Below are positions 14,863 to 21,607 of a stretch of DNA of 23,434 nucleotides, piece by piece. A program made the translations under genes and the position numbers. This DNA is from a virus. The DNA lies in IMG/VR virus record IMGVR_UViG_3300025889_016154, positions 1 through 23,434 of that record; one strand, 5' to 3'. The number at the start of each line of letters is the position of its first letter. Position 1 is the first letter of the stretch. The notes under the pieces were generated by a model, which saw only the letters and a program-made list of their open reading frames with translations, did not search any database and was not told where the DNA came from.

Positions 14863-15415
14863 AGGAGATTTTTCTTTTGTTAATTCTTTAATATATCGCG
14901 ATCATACAGACTATGATTTAAAAGGTGTTGTCGATGCTATTTCTGTAAAAAGTGCTACAGGAAGTGTTTATGATTTTTATAGGGATAGTCTTTTAGAAAA
15001 CCCAATAAATTTTAAATATACAAAATTGTATCATCAATTTAAAGTTAAAAAACTTATAGATTTTTTTGAATTAGAAAAAACTAGAATTAGAATACATCGA
15101 CAACTTCCTACCTATCAAACAAAATTACATGTAGATGAGCAAAATACTGAAGTTAAAACTAAAGAAGACATTAGGCTTAGAATCTTTACTGCTTTAACTT
15201 CTTCTAAAGATTTCATATATGAATTTAAATCTGGAAAAGATTATTGCATACACAGCTTAAAACAAGGAGAGAGTATTGTTTTTGATCCAGATGAGGTAGA
15301 GCACGGAACAAAAAATCTATCAAAAACAGAAATTAGATATTCTTTAGTACAGATAGTAAAACCAAATGATTGGTTAAAATCATTTATAAATAATAAACAA
15401 GAAATTATATTGTGA
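14831..15415 (+). CDS. Second putative Fe(II)/2OG oxygenase (cupin fold)
   Basis: A 194-residue protein from ATG 14831; a GTG at 14825 is possible. Its C-terminal half carries the facial triad and 2OG-binding pattern: H100-x-D102 (LHVDEQ), a strand RLRIFTALTS, the KQGESIVFDPDEVEHGT turn with distal H158, and R169 (EIRYSLVQIV). Order and spacing match AspH-like or cupin-type oxygenases more than PhyH-type ones. It is little similar in sequence to the oxygenase at 12686 beyond these motifs, so the pair is not a recent duplication. The N-terminal 70 residues are unassigned. The following PC4-like gene starts 2 bases after its stop. Substrate unknown. Confidence 0.65.
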   Translation: MKLWKAKTRIKGDFSFVNSLIYRDHTDYDLKGVVDAISVKSATGSVYDFYRDSLLENPINFKYTKLYHQFKVKKLIDFFELEKTRIRIHRQLPTYQTKLHVDEQNTEVKTKEDIRLRIFTALTSSKDFIYEFKSGKDYCIHSLKQGESIVFDPDEVEHGTKNLSKTEIRYSLVQIVKPNDWLKSFINNKQEIIL

Positions 15416-15416
15416 T

Positions 15417-15695
15417 ATGAATATAGATTTTGGAACAGCTTTTCATAAACCAAACGGAAATGCAACAAAAGTAACTTTAAATGAATTTAGAGATATTTTA
15501 TATCTACATATAAGAGAGTATTCTATGGATGGAGATACTGGGCAGTGGTTCCCTACTAAAACAGGGTATGCTTTTCCAGCTGACGAAATATCATCATTAA
15601 TATCTTTACTTGAAAAAGCAGAAGAGATTATTAATAATCGTTATAAACACTCCTATCAGTTAGAATTTAACTTTGGAGAAGAATATGAGTATTAA
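15417..15695 (+). CDS. PC4/p15-like ssDNA-binding (transcription coactivator-type) protein
   Basis: A 92-residue protein. YLHIREYSMDGDTGQWFPTKTGYAFPADEISSLISLL reproduces the PC4/YdbC pattern (strand VxIREYxxxDG, then PTKxGIxL and a helix DExxxLxxLL), though I quote it in pieces: the core runs from about residue 29 to 66. PC4-like proteins dimerise and bind single-stranded DNA; phage and bacterial members are linked to transcription and replication. The start is 2 bases after the upstream TGA. It overlaps the following HTH-type gene by 11 bases, so a nucleic-acid-binding pair is likely co-translated. It may act on early or middle transcription; this is inference. Confidence 0.62.
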   Translation: MNIDFGTAFHKPNGNATKVTLNEFRDILYLHIREYSMDGDTGQWFPTKTGYAFPADEISSLISLLEKAEEIINNRYKHSYQLEFNFGEEYEY

Positions 15696-15996
15696 AGCCT
15701 GGAGCAACGAACAGGAAGATGAATTAATTTTATTATATACTATTGAGGGTAAAAAAGATGTACATAATCTTGCCAAACACTTTGGAAAAGGGTATCGTAG
15801 TGTTATAAGTAAATTAGTTCAATTAAAAATTTACGAAAAACCAGAATTAGAAGAAGAGAATAAAGGTCAAACAGTAAAAGTTATGTTAAGAGATCTTGAA
15901 GAACTTTTAGAAATTCAAATTCAAGGTACAAACCTTAATAAAAAAGAAAATTTAAACACATTACTTAATGCAGTAAAGGTAAAAATTAATGCCTGA
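15685..15996 (+). CDS. Small Myb/SANT-like HTH DNA-binding protein
   Basis: A 103-residue protein from ATG 15685, with GGAGA at 15675-15679; a TTG at 15673 is less likely. The N-terminal half is a three-helix module: AWSNEQEDELILLY, then VHNLAKHFGK and YRSVISKLVQLKIY. The same order (acidic first helix, short second helix, SVxxKLxxLx third helix) occurs four times in the protein encoded at 18306, so the two are probably relatives. The C-terminal half, from VMLRDLEELLEIQ onward, is a leucine-rich helix that may dimerise. Overlap with the PC4-like gene (11 bases) and the DUF3310 gene (8 bases) suggests one expression unit. A transcription or DNA-binding role is inferred. Confidence 0.62.
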   Translation: MSIKAWSNEQEDELILLYTIEGKKDVHNLAKHFGKGYRSVISKLVQLKIYEKPELEEENKGQTVKVMLRDLEELLEIQIQGTNLNKKENLNTLLNAVKVKINA

Positions 15997-16354
15997 GTAT
16001 AATTATATGTATGGAAAAGAAGCATTTAACTATAATAAAGCAGCGTTTGATTACGATAGAGAAAAAGAAGATTGGGATTCTTTTCTAGTAAGAAAAGAAT
16101 CTGAAAGAAATTCTAAATCTAATAAAATCGTGTCAGACGCTGTAAATCATCCAGCACATTATAATAAAGGAATTGAAACTACAAAATATATTAAATCTTG
16201 GGAAATGAATTGGAATCAAGGTAATGTTATTAAGTATGTTACTCGGTATAATCTAAAAAACACAGATGTAAATCTTCAGATACAAGATTTACAAAAAGCT
16301 CGTTGGTATTTAGAAGATTTAATTAAAGAGTTGGAAAAGCAAAATCCTTATTAA
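15989..16354 (+). CDS. DUF3310-domain phage protein
   Basis: A 121-residue protein. The C-terminal two thirds match DUF3310: VNHPAHYNKGIETTKYI (residues 53-69), NQGNVIKYVTRY and QDLQKARWYLEDLI. DUF3310 occurs in many phages and resembles part of the T7 gp1.7 nucleotide kinase; its biochemical role is not firmly settled, with nucleotide metabolism the usual suggestion. The N-terminal 50 residues are Asn/Lys/Tyr-rich and probably disordered. The start overlaps the HTH gene by 8 bases. It is the last gene before promoter P2, so it probably closes the long transcription unit. Confidence 0.8.
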   Translation: MPEYNYMYGKEAFNYNKAAFDYDREKEDWDSFLVRKESERNSKSNKIVSDAVNHPAHYNKGIETTKYIKSWEMNWNQGNVIKYVTRYNLKNTDVNLQIQDLQKARWYLEDLIKELEKQNPY

Positions 16355-16368
16355 TTTTTTAAAAAATT
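16353..16368. repeat. Perfect 16-base A/T palindrome next to promoter P2
   Basis: The 16 bases AATTTTTT-AAAAAATT are a perfect inverted repeat with no loop, ending one base before the -35 hexamer of P2 (16370). It may serve as an AT-rich UP element for RNA polymerase, as a regulator site, or as a weak terminator of the DUF3310 gene. No comparable palindrome sits at the other three promoters. Confidence 0.4.
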
Positions 16369-16369
16369 C

Positions 16370-16398
16370 TTGCTAATGCCCTTCAAATCTGCTATTAT
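16370..16398 (+). promoter_or_regulatory. Promoter P2 (TCTTGCT / 17 / TATTAT)
   Basis: TTGCTA at 16370-16375 and TATTAT at 16393-16398 are 17 bases apart, with TC before the -35 making TCTTGCT. The bases ahead of the -10 (TCTGC) match those of P1. The predicted start near 16405 lies just ahead of AGAGGA (16412-16417) and the ligase ATG at 16421. Confidence 0.78.
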
Positions 16399-16420
16399 TA
16401 AACTTCATTAAAGAGGATTA

Positions 16421-18157
16421 ATGATGAACTACACCGAGCTGAAGAACTTCGTTCTTGAACATTCCCACAAATATTATGATTTATCAGCGCCAAGCATCTC
16501 CGATGCTGAGTGGGATAAGGCTTATGACAAGCTTGAAGCAATGGAACAAGCGCAAGGATGGAAAGACTCGGATTCCCCTACTTTAAAAGTGGGCGGAGCT
16601 TCTGGTAAGATACGTCACCCGTATGCCCTTTATTCACTAAGAAAAGTATATGACAAAAGCGAAATTGAGGAGTGGATGGATGTTCGCACGCCAAAAATTG
16701 ATGGAACTAATCTTACTCTTATTTACAAGCGTGGAAAACTCCATTTGGCGCTCACTCGCGGGAATGGAGATCGAGGCGATGATGTTACCGCGCTCGCACA
16801 AGAAATCAGCAACATTCCAAAGCGAATCTCTACCGACCATTTGCACGTAGTTATCAATGGCGAATGTGTTACAAATAATAATGTTGAAAACTTTCGCAAT
16901 TATGTTAGCGGCGCGCTAGGGCTAAAATCTCCTAAAGAATTTCGTGAAAGATCTATTCAGTTTATTGCTCACGATATTCTATCTTGGAATATGAGCTATC
17001 TCAACAAGATAGAAATTCTTAAGAATATGAACTTTTTTACAGTATTAGATGACGAAGCATGGGAATATCCTTGCGATGGGGTTGTCTATCGTTGTAACGA
17101 TTGGCGTCGTTGTAATGATTTGGGATATACTTCTAAATATCCTCGTTTTGCAGTAGCGCTTAAAACTCGGGAAATTCAAACAGCGATTACCACGCTACAA
17201 GAAGTTATTTGGACAGTTGGAAGAACCGGGACAGTTAATCCAACAGGAGTAGTCTCTCCTGTTATTCTTGACGACGCTACTATTTCTCGCGTTACACTAC
17301 ACAATATTGAACAGATTGAGATGCACAATCTTGGACTAGGAGACAGTATTGAGATTGAGCGGGCGGGCGGAGTTATTCCTAAATTTCTTCGTGTGATTGA
17401 GCACTCTGCACACAATTTAAAAATTAATCAACGACATGCAGAATTGGCTATTAAAGAAGCAGTAGTACGTCATGGTCCTCGACTCAGGGTAAAGTCAGGG
17501 CAAGGCTCATCACTAAAATTGCTTGAACATTTTATCGCAACTCTAAAAATTAAAGGGTTAGGTCCAGCATCTATCAAAAAGCTAGGACTAACCCATCCAA
17601 TAGATCTATTTGAAGAACAACCGTGGCATAAACTCGGAGTAAACGGAGAAAAGATTGAAGAAGAGCTTGAACGAGCTAAGCTACAACCGTATTCTACAGT
17701 ACTGGGCGCTCTGGGTATTCCAGGACTCGGAAGAACCGCTGCTAAACTAGTAGTGCAGCATATTCCCGAGTTTCGTTCTTTAAGAGATATTGACGTATTA
17801 CCGATTAAGGGAATCGGACCTAAAACAATTGAATCAGTTTTAACCTGGCTAGATGATAACGAAGAATGGGTGATGCAACTCCCACTCCAACTAAAAGAAG
17901 AAATGTCAGTAACCGAAGTGTTACAAGACAACAAAAAAATCTGTATTACTGGTAAGATGGATATGACTCGTAATGAGTTAGCCGATCATCTTTATCAATA
18001 TGGATTTAAGTCTACTTCATCAGTTACAAAAGATTGCTATGCTCTAATTGTATCGGATGATAACCAATCGTCAAAGTATAAAAAAGCACAACAGCTGGGA
18101 ATAAAAATTGTCAACTACTGGCAAAATAAAAGTGCTGTACTAAATGGCGATTTTTAA
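16421..18157 (+). CDS. ligA: NAD+-dependent DNA ligase, no zinc-finger cysteines
   Basis: A 578-residue LigA-type enzyme. In order: an N-terminal NAD-binding (Ia) region with HSHKYYDLSAPSISDAEWD (14-32); the nucleotidyltransferase domain with K92 in PKIDG, NGECV (147-151), CDGVVYR (218-224) and VALKTR (245-250); an OB fold with VGRTGTVNPTGVVSP (266-280) and ERAGGVIPKF (313-322); helix-hairpin-helix repeats about 370-480 (KGLGPASI, PGLGRTAA, KGIGPKTI); and a C-terminal BRCT domain about 503-575. It seals nicks using NAD+. The four-cysteine zinc finger normally between OB and HhH is absent: residues 325-370 contain no cysteine, and the protein is about 90 residues shorter than bacterial LigA. 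ATG 16421 or 16424 both fit AGAGGA. The first 600 bases are richer in GC than the surroundings. Confidence 0.93.
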   Translation: MMNYTELKNFVLEHSHKYYDLSAPSISDAEWDKAYDKLEAMEQAQGWKDSDSPTLKVGGASGKIRHPYALYSLRKVYDKSEIEEWMDVRTPKIDGTNLTLIYKRGKLHLALTRGNGDRGDDVTALAQEISNIPKRISTDHLHVVINGECVTNNNVENFRNYVSGALGLKSPKEFRERSIQFIAHDILSWNMSYLNKIEILKNMNFFTVLDDEAWEYPCDGVVYRCNDWRRCNDLGYTSKYPRFAVALKTREIQTAITTLQEVIWTVGRTGTVNPTGVVSPVILDDATISRVTLHNIEQIEMHNLGLGDSIEIERAGGVIPKFLRVIEHSAHNLKINQRHAELAIKEAVVRHGPRLRVKSGQGSSLKLLEHFIATLKIKGLGPASIKKLGLTHPIDLFEEQPWHKLGVNGEKIEEELERAKLQPYSTVLGALGIPGLGRTAAKLVVQHIPEFRSLRDIDVLPIKGIGPKTIESVLTWLDDNEEWVMQLPLQLKEEMSVTEVLQDNKKICITGKMDMTRNELADHLYQYGFKSTSSVTKDCYALIVSDDNQSSKYKKAQQLGIKIVNYWQNKSAVLNGDF

Positions 18158-18202
18158 TAGATTTTTTATAGAAGCAAAAACGTAAATACATTCATTTTAA
18201 TC

Positions 18203-18231
18203 TTGCTTCTAATTAAAAAATCTCTTATAAT
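18203..18231 (+). promoter_or_regulatory. Promoter P3 (TCTTGCT / 17 / TATAAT)
   Basis: TTGCTT at 18203-18208 and TATAAT at 18226-18231, 17 bases apart, again within TCTTGCT. It has the best -10 of the four. The predicted start is near 18238, giving a 68-base leader before ATG 18306 that begins with a hairpin. Confidence 0.8.
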
Positions 18232-18241
18232 CTAAACATAG

Positions 18242-18264
18242 TCAAGAAGACAACAACTTCTTGA
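18242..18264 (+). promoter_or_regulatory. 5'-leader hairpin downstream of P3
   Basis: TCAAGAAG (18242-18249) and CTTCTTGA (18257-18264) form a perfect 8-bp stem with a 7-base loop. If transcription starts near 18238, the hairpin is at the very 5' end of the mRNA, the arrangement known to protect highly expressed messages such as ompA from RNase E. The ribosome site GAGGGA (18294-18299) lies well outside it, so it should not block translation. A protein-binding operator is an alternative. Confidence 0.5.
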
Positions 18265-18305
18265 GTATCAACTCTAAATCTTAACTTTGTAATGAGGGAA
18301 TCTAA

Positions 18306-18995
18306 ATGAGTAAGTTTGAATATACAGAAGATATGGAAGCTCGTATGCATGATGTATGCGCTTCAGGCGTCACGGAAGAAATTATCGAAGAGCTAATGAG
18401 CGAGTTCGATTTTCCACGGCGCTCGGTTACTGCCAAGCTGCGTAAGCTCGGCTTTGATGTTCCTAAGAAGCCAGGCGCTGCCCCGGTCTTCTCACAGGAA
18501 GAGACTGACGCTCTTGCAGACTATCTACAAGCCAATTCTGGCACGATGACTGCTGAAGAAATTGCTGCTAACTTTGCCGATGGTAAGTTTACAGCTCGTC
18601 AGATCAACGGTAAGGCTCTTTCCATGGAAATGACTTCACATGTAAAGCCCGCCGATAAGAAGGTAACTCCACGTACCTACACCGCCGAAGAAGAGGCTCA
18701 GATTGAGTCACTCGTCGACGAAGGTGCTTTCCTGGAGGACATTGCTGAGAAGGTGGGTAAGCCAGTTAACTCAGTTCGCGGTAAGCTTCTTTCTATGGGT
18801 CGTCTACAAGACGTTCAGCAGAAGAATAAGAAGTCCGCAAAGACAGATCCTTATGAGGGGATTGAGGATCTACTTGACCAAACTGTTGAAGAGCTTGCTG
18901 AGCACTTTGACAAGACAGTTCGCGGTGTTAAGACCGTTCTAACTCGTCGTGGTCTTTCTTGCGCTGACTACACACCCAAGTCAGTGGCTGAGTAA
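18306..18995 (+). CDS. Four-repeat HTH/Myb-like DNA-binding protein (GC-rich gene)
   Basis: A 229-residue acidic-to-neutral protein made of four tandem modules of about 45-55 residues: roughly 3-53, 65-115, 121-168 and 180-222. Each ends in a helix of the form SVxxKLxxLG: SVTAKLRKLGF, QINGKALSMEM, SVRGKLLSMGR and GVKTVLTRRGL. Each begins with an acidic helix (YTEDMEARM, FSQEETDAL, YTAEEEAQI, YEGIEDLL). The pattern resembles SANT/Myb or GcrA-like HTH domains. It could be a transcription regulator or an abundant DNA-organising protein. The gene is strikingly GC-richer than its neighbours (34 G+C in the 60 bases from 18421). Its own promoter P3, 5' hairpin, GAGGGA ribosome site and strong downstream hairpin suggest high expression. 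Confidence 0.68.
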   Translation: MSKFEYTEDMEARMHDVCASGVTEEIIEELMSEFDFPRRSVTAKLRKLGFDVPKKPGAAPVFSQEETDALADYLQANSGTMTAEEIAANFADGKFTARQINGKALSMEMTSHVKPADKKVTPRTYTAEEEAQIESLVDEGAFLEDIAEKVGKPVNSVRGKLLSMGRLQDVQQKNKKSAKTDPYEGIEDLLDQTVEELAEHFDKTVRGVKTVLTRRGLSCADYTPKSVAE

Positions 18996-19017
18996 TCTCA
19001 GACCTTCTTAACTAACT

Positions 19018-19047
19018 GGGGGGACAGTAGTGCGCTATTGTCCCCCC
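19018..19047 (+). terminator. Strong GC-rich hairpin with UNCG-type loop
   Basis: A 13-bp stem (19018-19030 with 19035-19047; one G-U pair) is closed by the tetraloop TGCG, a member of the very stable UNCG class. It begins with six G and ends with six C. It lies 22 bases after the stop of the four-repeat gene. No run of T follows (TATTGGTATT), so an intrinsic terminator is plausible but incomplete; protection of the mRNA 3' end is the other explanation. It is the most stable structure I see outside the tmRNA. Confidence 0.6.
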
Positions 19048-19060
19048 TATTGGTATTTAA

Positions 19061-19366
19061 ATGGAATCTCTTAATCTATCAGAACTAGAAGATGAAACAA
19101 TAGATTATATACTAGGACTAGATCCTCCCGCTAGAGCCGCTTACTTTGCAAGTTTAGTAAAATCTTTTTATCCTAAAGTAGAAATACAGTCAATAGAATG
19201 GCAGCACCTTATGGAAGCATATGCTGCTTCTTGGTATGCCGAAAAGATATATCGTTATAATCGGTTTTTTAATGAGTCTTTTACTGCCGTTTATACAGAA
19301 ACAGGGCTAATTAGAGACATAGTTCTTGATATTTATTTTAATGATGACGATTTGATCGTTCACTAA
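19061..19366 (+). CDS. Hypothetical protein, 101 residues
   Basis: Starts at ATG 19061, only 13 bases after the GC hairpin, with no clear Shine-Dalgarno sequence, so expression may be low. The protein is acidic and predicted mostly helical (ETIDYILGLDPPARAAYFAS and LMEAYAASWYAEKIYRYNRF), with a C-terminal beta-like VLDIYFNDDDLIV. No family is recognised, and no membrane segment or signal peptide is present. It is followed by promoter P4. Confidence 0.55.
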   Translation: MESLNLSELEDETIDYILGLDPPARAAYFASLVKSFYPKVEIQSIEWQHLMEAYAASWYAEKIYRYNRFFNESFTAVYTETGLIRDIVLDIYFNDDDLIVH

Positions 19367-19376
19367 CAAACTCATC

Positions 19377-19405
19377 TTGCTATTTGGTTTGACCTATGTT
19401 ATACT
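19377..19405 (+). promoter_or_regulatory. Promoter P4 (TCTTGCT / 17 / TATACT)
   Basis: TTGCTA at 19377-19382 and TATACT at 19400-19405, with 17 bases between and TC before the -35. The predicted start near 19412 is almost at the ribosome site GGAGGA (19415-19420), so the leader is very short. It would drive the HTH gene and, by overlap, the helicase. Confidence 0.75.
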
Positions 19406-19424
19406 CTACAAAATGGAGGAATAA

Positions 19425-20207
19425 ATGGCTCGACCACTAACAAAATCAACAGAAATTACAGAAGCTAAAATTCGTCAAGTTATTTGGATGCTTGAAAAAG
19501 CAAACAAAACGAAGAAAGAATGCTGTGAGCATCTTGGTATTGCTTATAATACTAAGAGACTACAAACAATTATTGATGATTTTAGGGCTAAACAAGATCG
19601 AGAAGTAGCGCTAAAAAAGCTTGCTAAAACAAAAGTATTTAATGATGCTGAAAAAAGCGGGATAGTTAAAGACTATCTAAATGGAGAAACGCAAACAGCT
19701 CTTGCAAGACAGTATCATGTATCTCCACAAAGAATTAAAAAGATTTTAATAGAGATGAACGTGCCGATTAGAGCACGTAGTAAAAAAGCACAACCAACCG
19801 TAGATCACGTAGTTCAAAATTTAGATATAAAGTTTAAAATAGGAGATAAAGTATTTCTTCCACGTTCTAATGACTATGGCGTGATTAAACAAGTTTTTGA
19901 TGAAGATTACATAGACTATTTACGGGAACCAAGACGTCGTAAATACGTAGAGCTTCATGCTTTTGAAGCAGCTAAAAAGAAGCATGGAGAAGAATTTGAA
20001 GGAAAAGAAGATATACACTGGAATATTTACTGGGAATATGATAATGGTAGTGAGTGGAAAGAGTTTGCTATAAAAGAAAAAATTAATAAAGTTGAGTCTA
20101 TAATCGAAGAAACAGGTAGGGAGTATTACCGTATCTGGATTCAAGGAGATCATGGACATTTTACTGACGAAGTCAGACAAAATCTTTATCCAGTAGTCAC
20201 ACAATAA
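19425..20207 (+). CDS. HTH-domain protein upstream of helicase
   Basis: A 260-residue protein. Residues 10-60 (ITEAKIRQVIWMLEKANKTK, then KECCEHLGIAYNTKRLQTII) look like one HTH module, and 78-122 form a second, clearer one: KSGIVKDYLNGETQTALARQ with YHVSPQRIKKILIEMNVPIR, as in Hin-like or sigma-region-4-like HTHs. The C-terminal half begins FKIGDKVFLPRSNDYGVIKQV (136-156), a KOW/SH3-like strand pattern, followed by acidic and aromatic segments. It may bind DNA to regulate transcription or load replication proteins; this is inference. The start has GGAGGA upstream and promoter P4, and its stop overlaps the helicase ATG as TAATG. Confidence 0.62.
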   Translation: MARPLTKSTEITEAKIRQVIWMLEKANKTKKECCEHLGIAYNTKRLQTIIDDFRAKQDREVALKKLAKTKVFNDAEKSGIVKDYLNGETQTALARQYHVSPQRIKKILIEMNVPIRARSKKAQPTVDHVVQNLDIKFKIGDKVFLPRSNDYGVIKQVFDEDYIDYLREPRRRKYVELHAFEAAKKKHGEEFEGKEDIHWNIYWEYDNGSEWKEFAIKEKINKVESIIEETGREYYRIWIQGDHGHFTDEVRQNLYPVVTQ

Positions 20208-21595
20208 TGGCATTAGATTTACAAAAAATTACTCTGCGTAGATTATTGGATACGCAGAGCCATGAACTATATTCTAAGATATCTGGTGATTATTTTACCG
20301 GAATAAATCGTGTTATCTATGATAAAGTACAAACATTTTATAAAGCAAATTTACGTCTTCCTAGTATAGAAGAATTTCATATTATTCGTAAAGATGAAGT
20401 ACTTCAACAATATCTTGATACAGAAATCATTTCTGAAGATAATGTAAATGAAACAATTGCTAATGAGTTTTTGCTTTCACAATTACAAGATTATTTTATT
20501 CGAGAAGAGACTATTGACTTTTTAGATAAATTTGTAGATTCTCTTGATAATTTAGAAAAAATAGAAATTGTAGATAAATTTCAATCACACTTATTACACC
20601 TTAATTCTGCAATACCTTACGATGATGAGCTTTATGATGTGGCAGAACTTGAGTTTTTTCCGTCTGAAGATGATTTTCGTATTTTTCCAACAGGATTATC
20701 TGCTGAATATGATTCTGTTAATGGGGGTTTTGCTACACAAGAACTAGTATTGTTGGGTGGTCGCCGCGGTTCTGGTAAATCTATTATCTCTTTAAACCTT
20801 GCTTTAAATAGGTTTTTAGAAGGTAATACTGTATCTTTTTTCTCAATTGAAATGCGGTACAAAGAAGTTTATGATAGAGTGCTTAGTATTATTTCTGGCG
20901 TTCCTTTCTTAGATTTATTTAGAAACAAACTTAATGACGGGCAAAAAATTCAATTAGCAGAAGCAAAGTTTAAAAACTTTTATGAAGAGTCTGATTTAGT
21001 TAAAAATCTTTTAGGAGAACTAAAACAGAAGAAAGATTTCAAAAAGTTTGAAACAAGAGTTAAAACAGAAAAACCAAAACTAAAAGATCATAGATTATTT
21101 TTAATTGATGATGAATCTCTAACTCTTAATCGAATTGATCATTATTGTAATATGTTTACAAATAAATACCCAGACTATAATATGGCAGTAGTAGACTATT
21201 TAAATATCGTAAAACACCCAGATCAAAAGAACTGGACTTCTCAAATTGAAATTGCAGATAATCTAAAATCTTTAGCGCGTAAACATGATGTGACAATGCT
21301 AACACCTTATCAAATTGATGCAACGGGAGAAGCTCGTTTCGCAAAAGGCATTTTAGATGCTGCAGACAGAGGTTTAAACTTTTTTCCACCGCCTGAGAAT
21401 GAGCAACGAGAACAAGAAAGCAAACTAACAATTCATACTACTAAAATTCGTAATGGTAAACATATGAGTTTTGATGTGTATATGGATTGGAGCTGTGTTA
21501 AAATTGACCCTAATCAGTCTGCAATAATTAATGAAAAACCTCATAATTCTGTAAAATTTGGCTCTAATAAAGAAGAAGGGTCAAAAGACTTATAA
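20207..21595 (+). CDS. DnaB/gp41-type replicative DNA helicase
   Basis: A 462-residue RecA-fold hexameric helicase. The N-terminal 140 residues are helical, as in the DnaB/T4 gp41 N-domain. The Walker A motif is GGRRGSGKS (184-192), followed by SFFSIEM, the conserved strand and glutamate of DnaB-family H1a. YNMAVVDYLNIVK is Walker B with D. TMLTPYQIDATGEAR is the H3 glutamine strand, and LTIHTTKIRNGKHMSFDVYM carries the terminal KxRNG sensor-type motif. It unwinds DNA at the fork, fuelled by NTP hydrolysis, with the primase encoded at 22419. The start is coupled to the HTH gene stop. An insertion of about 60 charged residues near 260-300 (KNLLGELKQKKDFKKFETRV) looks variable. Confidence 0.88.
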   Translation: MALDLQKITLRRLLDTQSHELYSKISGDYFTGINRVIYDKVQTFYKANLRLPSIEEFHIIRKDEVLQQYLDTEIISEDNVNETIANEFLLSQLQDYFIREETIDFLDKFVDSLDNLEKIEIVDKFQSHLLHLNSAIPYDDELYDVAELEFFPSEDDFRIFPTGLSAEYDSVNGGFATQELVLLGGRRGSGKSIISLNLALNRFLEGNTVSFFSIEMRYKEVYDRVLSIISGVPFLDLFRNKLNDGQKIQLAEAKFKNFYEESDLVKNLLGELKQKKDFKKFETRVKTEKPKLKDHRLFLIDDESLTLNRIDHYCNMFTNKYPDYNMAVVDYLNIVKHPDQKNWTSQIEIADNLKSLARKHDVTMLTPYQIDATGEARFAKGILDAADRGLNFFPPPENEQREQESKLTIHTTKIRNGKHMSFDVYMDWSCVKIDPNQSAIINEKPHNSVKFGSNKEEGSKDL

Positions 21596-21607
21596 AGGAA
21601 AGTACTT

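Noticed and set aside
17470-17934. 154-residue ORF on the - strand
   Set aside because: It lies wholly inside the ligase gene, has no ribosome site or known motif, and is a shadow of the ligase reading frame.
3632-19405. T4-like MotA boxes at the TTGCT motifs
   Set aside because: The TGCT core is similar, but MotA boxes sit about 11-13 bases before the -10; here the spacing is 17 from the -35 hexamer, as for a normal sigma-70 -35 element.
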